Part shown: positions 23,086 to 34,587 of the stretch, piece after piece
Position numbering within the stretch: position 1 is the first letter of the stretch
How the letters are laid out: each line of letters starts with the position of its first letter
Assembly: GCF_964204645.1 (NCBI RefSeq)
Contig: NC_134031.1
Location: 7,850,501-7,914,500 of the forward strand
Direction: 5' to 3'
Length of the DNA: 64,000 nucleotides
Source of the DNA: Tubulanus polymorphus
Lineage: Eukaryota > Nemertea > Palaeonemertea > Tubulaniformes > Tubulanidae
Position numbers and translations under genes: made by a program
Notes under the pieces: model-generated
The model's database searches: none
Seen by the model: the letters and a program-made list of their open reading frames with translations, nothing else
What the model was told of the DNA's origin: nothing

Positions 23086-24090
23086 TTGTCGCCCGCGACA
23101 ATTCATTATTTTGGTTTTGTTGCATGCAACATGAGTCCTCCCCATCATCGCGCGATCCCTGCTGATCCCAGTAACATATGCGATATTTTGCACCACCATT
23201 TTTCTTTATAATCTTCTCAATTTGACCATACCAAAGGCTACAGTCCCCAGTATCCGAGTCATACCAGGAATGGCCTATTTGTCGGCCAACTGCCCGCCTC
23301 TCTAATACTTCTATGAACAGGAACACGAGTGGACTTGGCAAGTTTTTCCATCCGGTTCCGATCGGAAGTGTCTTTTTTTGACGTTTATTATGCACTCTCT
23401 TTGTCAGTTCTGTAACAATATCGGCCCGTTTGCGGCGCCGTTCTTAGTTTCGTTTTCTACCCTTGTTTACAGCAAATTTTAGGATTTCACTACGTTCTTC
23501 TGGAGTTAATCCCAGAAAATATGAAAATGTTTTGTTTTTTAGGGATCGTATGACCGCGGAGTGGAAGGCGATCACTGCGTTAGGAGCTGATTTTTGAGAA
23601 TCACTAAACATTCCCATCACAGCTTCTGCATCAATGTTATGTGACCGCGCTGACGACACTTGTTGTTTCATCTCGTCAGTTATTTTCATCTGAAAATATC
23701 TGGCATACTGTCTTTCAATTACAATCACAACAGCATTGAGCGATGCTGTCATCATCTCATAGAAGAGAGATCCATTGCTTGATTCTTTCAACAGATTACG
23801 GAGAACAGTGAGCTTCAGTTTGCCTGCTGAATCAGTCGGTTCGTCAGCTGGAAATAAGTTGTTCCCAAAAAAGTCTGTATTACGGGTAAAGATTGTTCTG
23901 ACATCTACTAGTTGATTCTTAATTTCCTTTTCCACACCCTTGACCACTTCAATACCCTCATAATGATTTGTTTCATTTTCTGCCGCTGTATAGAACGTCT
24001 GCATCCATGGGCCCGATAACAGTTTTCCAAGAATACCAGCTATATTGAGTTCTACTAGTGCATTTGGGTGATCAAAATCTTGAAGCAGGC
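23075..24090 (-). pseudogene. Unidentified multi-copy-type protein with C-terminal Tudor-like patch
   Basis: One minus-strand frame runs from about 24090 to 23075, broken by a single TAA at 23444-23446. It begins with DHPNALVELNIAGILGKLL, passes a conserved-looking segment with ERQYARYFQMKITDEMKQQ and AEAVMGMFS, then the basic run GRKRN-stop-ERRRKR. It ends in IGHSWYDSD...WYGQIEKI...YRICYW, whose spacing resembles a Tudor/Agenet-type barrel. A TAG at about 24093 may be a 3' splice site rather than a stop. The tone of the sequence is that of a repeated transposon-borne accessory protein, but I cannot name the family. Confidence 0.45.
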
Positions 24091-24099
24091 TCTACCTCA

Positions 24100-25020
24100 A
24101 CCCACCGAGTGATGTGCCTTTAGATAGGAAATTCAAGAATAAATTGTGATGTACATACAATTTCCCGCATATATTGAAGAATATGTGTAACCTATTTCCT
24201 CGATACCTGGGTAGAAATCCGAGTGGTAGGTTTTGTTCTTTAAGAAACACTTTAAAGCCAGAGGATTATGTTACTAGCAAAGCAATCTTTGCCAAACAGT
24301 TTCCCTGCATAACTTTCACGATGATTTGATAACGCTAATTTTCGGGAAATTCAAGATGGCGGACCAATCGGGATTTTGACATCGCAAATTCCGCTATCAA
24401 ATTCATCAACTGGGCATTCATTATGGAACTAGAGACCATCTTTACTCAATAGAAAACATATTGTTGTATCAGTATATCAATAATTCGAAAGAATACAGAC
24501 TCACCTCAATGTTAATTTTCTTGAAAACCAAGCACTATCTTCTTCAAAATTCAATATTTTCACTTCTAGACCAGCGAACAGAAAAATTCGAAAACGAGGC
24601 ACATCCGGGCACCTTGCTACATTAATTATGCATGTTTAAGAGGTTGGTTGGTCACATGGACCAATGAGAAAGCTCAAATTTCAACACACCTTCTCTGAGA
24701 CATCCAAAAATAGATCACGCATTCAGCGTACAACAATGTCGATCGCTGAACGGGTGATAAGCCACGTACCTAGTCAGACAAGTCGTCCGGGCTATTCTGA
24801 CAGAACTGATTTTGACTCAAAGCCGTGAGATGCATATGGAGTTCCCATGTTCCCCGTAGTATGTTCCTCACACGACCCATGTTCCCCGCAGAAGCCTCGA
24901 CTGCCAAAGCTGGCTTCGTGCACTGTGGACTGTGCCGCGGACCCAAAATTACAATCTGACGGAGACGGCAGTTCTAGATGTGTTAATAGAATGATATGGC
25001 AAAACGAGAATTTAAGAAAG
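24100..25020. other. No gene seen
   Basis: AT-rich flank of the unidentified ORF and of the minisatellite. The long frames at 24792-25301 and 24847-25224 are products of the tandem repeat and carry no domain. Confidence 0.4.
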
Positions 25021-25029
25021 TTCATACAA

Positions 25030-25316
25030 CATACAACAATGATTAGTCTCTCTGGGGAACATACAACAATGATTAGTCTCTCTGGGGAACATACAACAAT
25101 GATTGGTCTCTCTGGGGAACATACAACAACGCTTGGTCTCTCTGGGGAACATACAACAATGATTGGTCTCTCTGGGGAACATACAACAATGATTAGTCTC
25201 TCTGGGGAACATACAACAATGTAAGACTCTCTTGGGAACATACAACAATGATTGGTCTCTCTGGGGAACATACAACAATGATTAGTCTCTCTGGGGAACA
25301 TACAACAAAGCTGAGG
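25030..25316. repeat. 30-bp minisatellite, nine units
   Basis: Unit starts (CATACAACAATGATTAG) are at 25030, 25060, 25090, 25120, 25150, 25180, 25210, 25239 and 25269, with a partial unit at 25299. The 25210 unit is 29 bp and divergent. A/G variation at one site and a few other substitutions separate the units. Because 30 is divisible by three, the array yields open frames on both strands with 10-residue periodic peptides. Confidence 0.95.
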
Positions 25317-25321
25317 GATTA

Positions 25322-25586
25322 CTACGAAACGGAGTCAAGCCTTAGCTTAACCAATTTATTAACCAAGTCGCACACAATTATAGAGATTTCGGGATCGTTG
25401 TTATTGTAGGACATCGGAAAAGCGAATTTATCAGTGTGAGACAGAGTCCTGAAATCGGTAAAATAATCATGATCGGTCAAAGACTCAAAATGTAGATAAC
25501 ATTGTTGCAATGAGTTCAAAGGTATTGATTCTTCTTCTGGTATCAATGACATCAGCGTTTTGATTGTCGACTGAATAGCTAAATGA
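25322..25586 (-). CDS. Possible terminal exon, hypothetical
   Basis: A minus-strand open frame ends at 25322 and can be extended upstream to an acceptor-like TTTAGCTATTCAG at about 25587-25599. The predicted peptide has balanced composition and no low complexity (EEESIPLNSLQQC, SYNNNDPEISIIVCDLVNKL), unlike the repeat next to it. I recognise no family and see no partner exon with confidence. It may be a relic of a transposon gene. Confidence 0.2.
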
Positions 25587-26042
25587 TTCTGTAAAAAATT
25601 GTATAGTCAGAATCATAGATATGAGCACAATTTTTCATGTTTTAGTAACAACTATGGTTATTTACATTCATATCATCTCCCATTTGTCCAAGAATTTATG
25701 ATTTGCAGTGAAGTGTTACCTGGAGACCTGCTTGAATAGTCTTGCACATTACGATTGACTTATCTCACAGTCGGGAGTTCTATTGTGAGGAAACAGGTCA
25801 CTTCGCAATAGATATCGTCACAACGTCCATTCACAAAACAAGTCAGAGCCGTGCAATAACATCAACCGATTTGCACACTTTACAGCAGTCAAGAGATATA
25901 AACATAATAACGAAATACGCGTTTGTTGAATGAAAAACTTAATGAGTGAAAAAATATATTTCTCTCTGAAAACAAAATAATTTTTTAATACAAATAAATA
26001 GTTTAAGGCATTCTCAGCACTAAATTTATAATTCGATTTCTT

Positions 26043-27467
26043 TTAAATATCATCCATAAAATCTGTTAGGATATCGAAATTCGTGATATTTCCATCGCAG
26101 AACTTCAGCAAATCTGCATCCGATATTTCACAGTAACGCTCGTCGAACAGGCCGAACTGAGATGAAGACTTATTTAGTAGTTTTTCAGCCTGTTGTACTG
26201 ATTTCACGAGGGAACTGTCGTCTATTCCGTTGTCGTCGAAAAACTTTGTTAGTTTTTCTTGCGGATCTGCGGGGCCATACAATATGAAATCGTTTTCAGC
26301 AAATTCATCTGCTGACAGGCAAAAATTGTTGTAATCTGGGATAGGTAGTAATGCTCTCTGCGGTGTCTGTATTTCATTGATGTCAGCAGGTGTGTCTAAT
26401 AAGTGGCTGATTTCTGCGTGTTGTTCATTGCTTGTTCTCTTATATGCTCTAACAGCAGTTGACCGGTGTCCTGTTCGTTGCATAATTAACTGCTCGTCGA
26501 TTCCTTCTCGAAACAACTGGGTTGCAGTAGTAACCTTGCCACTATGACCGGTGAAGTGACCAGCAAAACCAGCTTCTTGCATCATATTTGGTATATAACT
26601 TGCCAACTTATTAACGCCAATGGCCTGTAGTGAGAAACGGATATCTCCTTCAAGCAGCGATTCCAATGGCCTTCTATAAAACCTTCCGAAAGGTGGTATT
26701 TTTGACAAGTAGAAATAGAGAATCTTGTACACGCTGTATAAATTGTCGCTGATGTCATACTGTTTGATATTTTTCATTTCAATGTGTCGTTGAGATAATC
26801 CGCCCCTTGTAATTTTTGAGTTCTTGCCCTGGAATCTGATAAATCTGCCGCCGTCGTCTTCACCGAAACTAAACTGCTCTACGTCCAGGTTTAAGTGCTC
26901 ATCTCGTGATCTTAAGCCGAAGACTTTGCAAGCATAAAAATACACAGTTCTACTAAGGGCCAATGAACAGCTGATCCCCAATAATCCTTTTTCCCACAGA
27001 ACACGTTCTTGTTCTTGGGTGATAGGTTTTGCTTGGCGTTTATTAGGAGTTATCGCGGCCGTTAAACTCTTCATCTCAGCGTCAAGAACTTGGCGAAATC
27101 GAAAGAAGTCATTGTTACTACTGTCAATGAAATTGAACTCGGCTCTTCCACATTCAAATTTTACGTAACGTTGGATGCCAGCCACAATCGAATACAACGT
27201 TTTTGGGGGATATTTATCTCCATCCTGTTTCCGTATCTCTAGTACAAAATAGCAGAGCAGCTCATTAAATTTTCCAGCAGTTATGTATTTTAGTTGCTGG
27301 ATTCCTGGTATTATTGGCTGTCCCATCTGCTTCGCATTGTTTCTTTCATTGCTCCAGTCAGTCCATATCTTTTTTGCCCAGTTTGTTGTCCGCTGGGTGT
27401 TTCTGGGCACACCAGTATTTATTTTTGCAGATATGTCCTTCTCAGAGACACATCCAAATCGCGACAT
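26043..27467 (-). CDS. Crypton-like tyrosine recombinase, intact 474-aa ORF
   Basis: A DNA breaking-rejoining enzyme of the tyrosine recombinase class, of the kind found in Crypton elements and in DUF3504/ZMYM/QRICH1-like derivatives. It would act on DNA in the nucleus. The ATG at 27465-27467 opens a complete single-exon frame. Residues 20-130 fit the core-binding domain (TTNWAKKIWTDWSNER). The catalytic domain has YACKVFGLRSRDEH (box I arginine, R186 or R188), TGHSGK (H308-x-x-K311), TGHRS (H334) and the nucleophile region VRAYKR (Y342). Box II normally ends in arginine; here it is lysine. A 130-residue acidic C-terminal extension follows. No stop, frameshift or intron is seen, unlike its decayed neighbours, so the copy is young or under selection. 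A 62-bp interrupted palindrome lies 119 bp upstream. Confidence 0.82.
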   Translation of the reverse strand: MSRFGCVSEKDISAKINTGVPRNTQRTTNWAKKIWTDWSNERNNAKQMGQPIIPGIQQLKYITAGKFNELLCYFVLEIRKQDGDKYPPKTLYSIVAGIQRYVKFECGRAEFNFIDSSNNDFFRFRQVLDAEMKSLTAAITPNKRQAKPITQEQERVLWEKGLLGISCSLALSRTVYFYACKVFGLRSRDEHLNLDVEQFSFGEDDGGRFIRFQGKNSKITRGGLSQRHIEMKNIKQYDISDNLYSVYKILYFYLSKIPPFGRFYRRPLESLLEGDIRFSLQAIGVNKLASYIPNMMQEAGFAGHFTGHSGKVTTATQLFREGIDEQLIMQRTGHRSTAVRAYKRTSNEQHAEISHLLDTPADINEIQTPQRALLPIPDYNNFCLSADEFAENDFILYGPADPQEKLTKFFDDNGIDDSSLVKSVQQAEKLLNKSSSQFGLFDERYCEISDADLLKFCDGNITNFDILTDFMDDI

Positions 27468-27585
27468 CGCTCAAACGCTGTGCTATTGTCAAATGCGGTG
27501 CAATCGATTTGTAAAGGCTGTAAAGTGTAGTGATATCAATGAAAATGCATGGGTCAAAACACTTTTCAAAGGGTGTGAGATAAAT

Positions 27586-27647
27586 AGGTTATTGCACGTT
27601 GGTAATCTTGGCGCTAACGCGCCTCGATTTCCACCGTGCAATAACCT
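27586..27647. repeat. 62-bp interrupted palindrome upstream of recombinase ORF
   Basis: Outer arms AGGTTATTGCACG (27586-27598) and CGTGCAATAACCT (27635-27647) are perfect 13-bp inverted repeats. Inside are GGTAATC/GATTTCC (6 of 7) and GGCGC/GCGCC around TAAC. Both strands read nearly the same peptide pattern, as expected. The position next to a tyrosine recombinase suggests a recombination or terminal site, but this is inference. Confidence 0.75.
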
Positions 27648-28083
27648 ACACATAAATATCTGGTTGTTGAAATTGTGTATACCATCTTGCCATTCTTGGT
27701 ATCGGTAACACAGTTCACGCACCTTTTCGTGTAAACAGACACATCTGTAGAGAATATTAGAAAAATGCAAACACGAAAGTTATGACAACAATAATCATCG
27801 TAGAAATTTATTTAGAAATACATAGGCTTAACTAGTCTAAATGTTAAATGAAAATTATTTTAACTATGAGGTAATGCATTTTACCAATACAAATAATAAT
27901 ATTTCAGTTACGATAATAGGACATAGTTATAGGACAAACATAAGCTTGTCTGACTGCACTAGATGTCCTATCGCCTTCTTGATTTCTTGTACGCTCTACT
28001 GTCCCTTGATGATGAGGGCTGGCAGGTGGTCCAAACTTCCTGACAACATCAAATTTGATACAGTTGAACATATCTGATCCTGG
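27648..28083. other. Upstream zone of recombinase, no gene seen
   Basis: Lies between the palindrome and the unidentified ORFs at 28.1-28.6 kb. I see no coding exon. It may be part of the same mobile element as the recombinase. Confidence 0.3.
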
Positions 28084-28639
28084 TTAAGTCGTTACTGCAT
28101 CGTACAAATTCTTCGGAGCCGTCGAAGGGTCTTCAGTTTCTGTTGGTGTCAGCTGAGCTGTAGCTGATTTTGGTGTGACGGCACTAGCTTCCACTTCTTT
28201 CTGCTGGGCCTCTGCGGCAACTGGTAGTTTCAATATTTCAGCTGCAATCGCCTCCGCTTTCAGACGGTTTTGATCAGCCATCGCTTTGTGGTGGTGGGCC
28301 GAAATTTTCATGAGATCCAGACTCATCTGGTGGAGTCTACAAATCCAGTCTTTGGTGACATCTGGATAACTATCCGCTTCCATCAATCTGATCGGCAGGT
28401 GGATCTTAAAATGTTTCAGTACCTCGCTGACGACCAAACCGATTCTCAGTAAAGAGCTGTGATGTTGGTACCCTTTGTCTAGAGTCTTCGTACATTTTCA
28501 GAGCCGAATAGTGTTCCGGCCTCGTAGAGTTGATTTGTCTAGACAGGTACAGCGGTTCCGAGGGCATTGTCGCAGTGATGTTAGTTGTGCCCAGGTCTCT
28601 CATCATTTTGTCGACTTCGTTTTCAGTAAACGTTGTCAA
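28084..28639 (-). pseudogene. Unidentified ORF with one frameshift
   Basis: A first frame (28639-28440) starts MTTFTENEVDKMMRDLG. A second frame (28437-28084) continues with VLKHFKIHLPIRLMEADSYPDVTKDW, a helical stretch rich in A, E, K and Q, and a T/S/P-rich tail. The switch lies near 28430. The stop of the first frame reads into the open second frame, so one indel explains the break. I do not recognise the family. Same strand and proximity make it a candidate accessory gene of the Crypton-like element. Confidence 0.35.
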
Positions 28640-29641
28640 AAGCCATAATTACTGATACAGAGCGAATCAGATGCAGAGCAGTTAGTGTTTATAGTGAGTG
28701 AACTAACTGTTATATATTCTCTGGAAACAATCAGAGAGCTTGTTGTTCCACAGGCTATTTATCACTGTTGCGGGCTGATTGGCTAGAAAATCTTAGAGTC
28801 TCCTGACGTTGTGTTGAACACATCCGGTGGTGTGTTGTGCATGAATATTATTCGATTACTGTGTGATTGTTTTTCAGCGTATATCAGATGTCTCGCTCCT
28901 TCAATATCCGAGGGGGGGTGATTCTATGTATGAATTGTGTGGACTGTGGATTCACAGTTGGTATAACTTCAAAACCCCAACAGATGATACCATCAAGCAA
29001 GACGAATTCCATTCATGATATACGCTCGACTTCGTAAAGCTCGCTGTTTATTTAGTTCATGCACTCCTTCCCCAAGTAGTTCCATACATAGAACAGCGGT
29101 TCCCAAAACTTAAATTCCAAATATTGGAGATTTCTAAAAAATACAAGGTGACCTTAAAAAGACCTGAAAGATTCAAAATATCTAATCTCTAATATAAACT
29201 AAAATAAGTTTTTTTTCAGGCATAACTGAGACTTCTGTGGTATCTTAACACTCTCAACCCATAAATCATTATCTCCTGATTCAAATTAATACAGAATATG
29301 AGCAACAAAACGAACTTACAAAGATGATACGATCTCCTGGATTGTTTTGACTTTAGAAAAATTATGCTGTCTTCCTCCGTGCACGCTATACTTCCAGTGC
29401 AGGGAGGCCATCCAAGGGGGTGCTACTATACCATGCACCAGCATAACCTCCCCCTAAATGGCACCTAGTCCCTTAATAATCAACAATCTTAAATTGATTC
29501 CAAACAAAAAATTAACACTTATTTACCAAAGCGCCGCCTTTCTTAAGTAAAGGAAACTTGTCATTACCAATGAAATGCTTACAAAACATTTGATAAATGA
29601 ACAAATACTAAAACTAAATTTAATGAATGCTAGTTTTCAAA
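28640..29641. other. No gene seen
   Basis: AT-rich sequence left of the nested element stack. The final TA (29642-29643) is the outer element's target duplication. Confidence 0.4.
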
Positions 29642-29930
29642 TACAGTCAACCTCGCTTAATTTGTATCTCATGGGACCGTGGTTTTTCTACAAATTAGAC
29701 ATTATACAGATTTTACGTAATTTTTATTTTCAATGAATTATGTATAATTCGTAGAATTAACAATTAATCTATTAATTTGTATAAACTAGGAATAAAAGCC
29801 TGCTAAAAATCGTTCTCACTGGCATTGGAACATACGCTGCATGCCCTGGCCATTCATTGTTTTAGACTTAACTGACGGGAAAATACATTGCGTGGCCTAG
29901 CACGCTCAATGCCAATACGACTGACAAGTA

Positions 29931-32900
29931 CCGTAAAAACCGGCGTATAAGTCGAGTTTTTAACCATTGATTTTACCAGTAAATTATTGACCTCGACTTA
30001 TACGCCGAGTACAGTTTTCTACGAAGTATTTTCAGGTCACAAGAAATATTGATTCTACCAGACAAAAAAGACTATAACAGTTTGAATAATTATTCATGAT
30101 AAATAAAGTTATTTAATGAAAAAAACTTCTTTCATTTTGACACAGCTTCATTTAAAACGATGTATTCATATATGTGCGCTCATAGCAGCGCTTAATACAT
30201 TATGCTATATATAGCATGTGACTCACACTACTGTATCACTGTATGGTAGTGTATTATACCTGAGTGTGTGTAACAGTCTATTGATAAACACACAGCAGCA
30301 ATCAGGCTGACACAATTCAATTCAATTCAATCTTTATTAAGCATAAACATTAATGAAACATTGTTTGCAACTGATACAAATTCGGTAAAATCAAGTATAT
30401 ACATAATAGGAGATAAACAAATAATAAAATGAAGCATAATTAACACTAATTACAGATGAGTTAAATCATAATTGAAAATATACAGAACATTAATCGAAGA
30501 AATATTAGGACAATGGCAGACCGAGTTTAATAAATTTGGCTAGTTGAACAATGCTGGTTGTAGGGTTTAGGTTGTCGAAAGTGGAGATTAAACTATTAAC
30601 GTCTAAGATAGCTATATTTAATTCCTTTCTCAGATTGGCAACTCTTTTACAATGGAACAAAAAGTGACATTCATCGTCCAACACATTACAAATATTGCAC
30701 AAACGATTTTCCTTTTCTATACCGCAGTGTCTACCTTTTTCAATAATTAAGCTGTGAGTAGACGTCCGTAATTTAGCAACAGCATTTCTGAGGTTAAAAT
30801 CTTTTAGCACTAATAAATATTTTTCTAACTTAAAACTTTCTTTAACTGCTTTATAAAAACACCAAGTCATTATACTCCACTGTGGAGTAAATGACCTCAA
30901 ACAATGCCAGGGGAACGAAGACATATCGAGGGCTGCTTACAGTCTGGTTGATATTGCTTCTAAACTGACAGAGTCTTATAACATAAAGGTTATTATTTCT
31001 GGGTTAGTCCCTAGTCCAGATAAAGAATTAGATAATAGAGTGTATCGATTCAACTGGTATGTCAATGATTACATTAGGGGAATTCCATCATACGTGTATT
31101 ACTGTAGTAACGATAATTTTATACGCAAAGGGCATTTGTCGAGAAAATTATTAAGAGACAATATTCATCCATCCAGCGAGGGTTCAGCAATCCTATCCTC
31201 CAACTTAATCAGGGCAATGCGTTATTGTCGTTCGGGTATTAAGCTTGTCAGTCAAAACTAACTAGCCGTGAGTTGTCCTTGAAAGCTGTGTGAAAACTTT
31301 TATTTTACTTATAATTTCCTCTGACACAATGTCTGCTAACCTTCGTAGTGCTCTGAAAATAGGATCGTGGAATGTAAATGGTATAACCACAAAATGTGAG
31401 AATGGGTCTATTGTTAATAAATTAGACGCCGCAGATATTACTGATATGAATTACGATGTCATCTGTATTCAAGAGTCGCATGCCCATGACTCTACTGATA
31501 TCAGTCTAAAGGGTTATTTTGTTTTAAGGGCTGATAGATCACGTTCACCTTATAGGGGCAATCAAAGGGGAGGTTTGGCTGCGCTCATGAAAAATGAATT
31601 TAAAAGTCACATTAAATTTGTCAAGAGCACAGATTTTGTAATATGGTTGCAGATAACACCGTCAGTTACTCTGTCTAGTAAAAGCATTTATCTAGGTTGT
31701 ATCTACTTTCCCCCTACGAATTCGCCCATTCACAGATTATGTAATTCAGACGTATTTAGCTCCCTTTATGATGATATTGCTACGTTTAGTCATAACAGTA
31801 ATATTTTGTTATGTGGTGATTTTAACTCTCGTACTGCTGGGCTCAAGGATTTCATTGATGACTCTGGTAACTTCCCTATCTTAAATGACATGGTGTCTAC
31901 TATCCCCCGTAACATTAGGAGGTCTTCAGACTAAAATTAATGAGTTTGGAAAATGCCTAATTGAATTATGTACCTCGTGTAACCTGAAAATATTAAATGG
32001 TAGAATTATAGGTGATCTATTCGGTGCGCCTACTTGTTATAAATATAATGGAGTAAGTACAGTGGATTATTTCATTTGTGTGTGATTCTGTGTATGATGG
32101 TTGAACCATTCACCATTTCTTCTGATCACTGTATGTTGACACTTTTTGTTTCTATTAAAGAACGTCAACCTAATATTGCTATCACCTCCGATCATTCTCT
32201 TTTTAAGAGACCTATTAATTATATATGGAACGAGGAGAGTAAGAACAAGGTATTGGATACTTTTAGCCTGGCTGAGATTCAAGCCAATATACTGAATATG
32301 AATAATACCGAGTTATCTTCGACCGACGATATCAATAAGCTTATTGTACAAGTATTGTACAAGCTGATTGTACAAATATTTACAACTCAGTTGCTAATAA
32401 AACGCTAAAATCGTTGAAACCAGGTAGCAAAGGTAATAGGAGAAAATATAAACAGAAGTGGTTTGATAATTCTTGCTTAGCGGCCAGACATTCTTTGAAG
32501 AAAAAAGCTAGAAACTTAGCTGCAGCAAATAGTATTAGTGATATCGATCACAGTAGATTAGCAGATTATTATGGTTCAAAAAAGTCGTATAAAAACCTAC
32601 TTAGATCTAAGAAAAAAGCTTATACTGACAAAATAATAGGCGACATTAGCAAATTAAACGGCTCCAATAATGACAGTAAAACTTTCTGGAAATTGGTCAA
32701 CAACCTTAAGAATCCCGCTAACAAATGTCCTTCAAGTATCAGCATGGATGAGTGGTATAATCATTTTAAGTCACTTAGTTCTCCTGACATTAACGCTGGA
32801 TCTACGTCGTCTTGCCTAAAAGAATACCTCAAACATCTTGAAGAGCAACCATCAACATTCGGTATTCTGGATTTTAAAATTACTGAGGATGAAATTTTGC

Positions 32901-34474
32901 GAGCTTCTAGAAAACTGAAACCTAACAAAGCATCTGGTTTGGATTCTATTTTGAATGAATTGTTAAAATGTAGTATTGATATCATGATGCAGCCACTTTT
33001 AAAAGTTTTTAATGCCATATTAACTTTTGGAAAGTATCCGGAGGAATGGTTGAGAGGGATTATAATTCCGCTATTTAAAAAGGGCAATAAAGACGATGTG
33101 TCCTGTTATAGAGGTATAACTATAACAAGTAATTTAAGTAAACTTTTTTGTATCATTTTAAACGAACGTCTGACATCCTATGTAAAAGATAATGGTATCC
33201 TTTCGGTGAACCAGATAGGTTTTCAAAAAAGTCAAGAACTGCTGATCACCTTTTTACCCTTAAGCATCTGATTGATAAAAATACCCAGAAACGTAAACAG
33301 AAATTTTTCTGTGCATTTATTGATTTCCGGCGTGCCTTTGATAGCGTTATTCACGATGCTCTTATGATTAAGTTGGTGAAATGTGGTATCAGTGGTCATT
33401 TTTATGATGTGATAAAGGATATGTATAGTAGCGCTGTCTCCCAAGTCCAGTGCGATACAGGTTTATCTCAAGAATTTCCTGTTAAAATTGGTGTTCACCA
33501 AGGCAATATTTTAAGCCCTTTACTTTTTAACTTATTTATAAATGATATAAACCAGCTTTTCTTGGACTGTGACGTTCCTGTTTTATATGATTGTATCGTA
33601 CCCTGTCTCATGTATGCCGATGATCTTATTTTATTTTCGCTCTCGAGCAAAGGCCTAAAAAAGTCCTTAGCTAAGCTTGAGCTTTATTGTAAATTCTGGG
33701 GGCTGGAAGTAAATGTTCCTAAATCGTGTATTGTTGAATTTAACAAAGCAGGTAAATTAGACTGCACAAATAGCTACATTTTTAACGATGATATTATAGA
33801 TTGTGTTAAAAGTTGCAACTATCTGGGTTTCAACATCCATTGTAATGGCAAATTCAATCTGCTACAAGACTCACTGTTGAGTAAGGTTTAAGAGGGCTTT
33901 TCAATCTAACTAAAATGCCTGGTTTCAAGGATTTATGTATTCTACAACAACTACAGCTTTTTAACAGTTTACTCAAACCGATAGTTATGTATGGTAGTGA
34001 AGTTTGGGGAGTTGTGCCCTATATGTCATTTCTAAAGAAACCAAATGGGTCACTCACGGATATGGGTTTACCATATAACAAATGGGTAGTGCAAAAGCTG
34101 CAGTCAAGATTTTTTAGGTTCATAATGGGTCTTCATTCTAAGGCTCCAATTTTACCTATTCTTGGTGATTTGGGAGAGGTTCCACTTTATATTGAGATTA
34201 CTATGTCAGCTTTGAAGTACTGGAGGTCAGTTATGTCGTCGGGTAATAGCAAATCATTGATCTACTTGTCTTTTCTAGAACAATATGAAGATGACAGGGA
34301 GGGCAAATTCAATTATATATCTACCGTTAAATCAATTTTATCAAATTGTAGGGCACATGGCGGAGTGCGTGAAGGCACACATCGTTATCAAAACAAACTA
34401 TTCAATACAATGATACTAGTAATTATTCTTCTAAGACTTATACGCCGCGTAGACTTATACGCCAGTTTTTACGG
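29931..34474. mobile_element. Inner TA-flanked DNA element, CCGTAAAAACCGGCG ends
   Basis: Left end CCGTAAAAACCGGCGTATAA and inverted right end CCGTAAAAACTGGCGTATAA, with TA on both sides (29929-29930, 34475-34476). It sits wholly inside the CAGTCAACC element and itself contains the LINE. The ends resemble those of the element at 58717-59337 (CCGTATTTTCCGGCGAATAA), so the two are related families. There is no transposase frame; internal sequence left of the LINE (30000-30310) is non-coding. Confidence 0.75.
30310..34440. mobile_element. CR1/L2-like LINE with inverted 5' part
   Basis: The 3' piece is on the minus strand (30310-30924): an AATTG-type tail at 30310-30327 and a C-terminal region with CNICNVLDDECHFLFHC. 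The rest is on the plus strand (about 30920-34440). It starts with the end of an SGNH ORF1 (D-x-I-H-P-S near 31165, stop at 31259-31261), then ORF2: endonuclease with WNVNG, IQESHA and CGDFNSR (31365-31830), and RT with LKPNKASGLDSILNE, FIDFRRAFDS (33320-33350) and YADDLILFS (33615-33640). The plus-strand protein runs out near 34410, just where the minus-strand piece picks up the same protein. This is the expected product of twin priming. The ORF2 frame is broken near 31920, 32080, 32400, 33230 and 33890. It is inactive. Confidence 0.85.
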
Positions 34475-34587
34475 TAATTGATAAGCTTGCCAATCTCCGC
34501 CGGCAGAGAATCGGGACCTTTCCTTTTTCCTATGAATTAGGACGAATTATACAAATTAACTGACGACGAATTGAGGGAGGTTGACTG

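Larger units (their letters stand above)
29644..34587. mobile_element. Outer TA-flanked DNA element (pogo/Tigger-like ends)
   Basis: The left end CAGTCAACCTCGCTTAATT and the inverted right end CAGTCAACCTCCCTCAATT share 16 of 19 bases. Both are bordered by TA (29642-29643, 34588-34589). CAGT..AACCTC ends and a TA duplication fit the Tc1/mariner-pogo group. No transposase of its own remains. Most of its 4.9 kb is the material inserted in it (29931-34474). Confidence 0.75.

Noticed and set aside
25030-25316. Regular 30-bp direct repeats that could suggest a CRISPR array.
   Set aside because: Units are contiguous with no unique spacers, and the genome is eukaryotic; it is a minisatellite.
27283-27708. 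141-codon plus-strand frame opposite the recombinase start.
   Set aside because: It is antisense to the recombinase ORF and to the palindrome, with no domain.
30310-34440. Two separate LINE copies in opposite orientation.
   Set aside because: The two pieces are complementary parts of one protein with little overlap and share one 3' tail, which fits a single 5'-inverted insertion.
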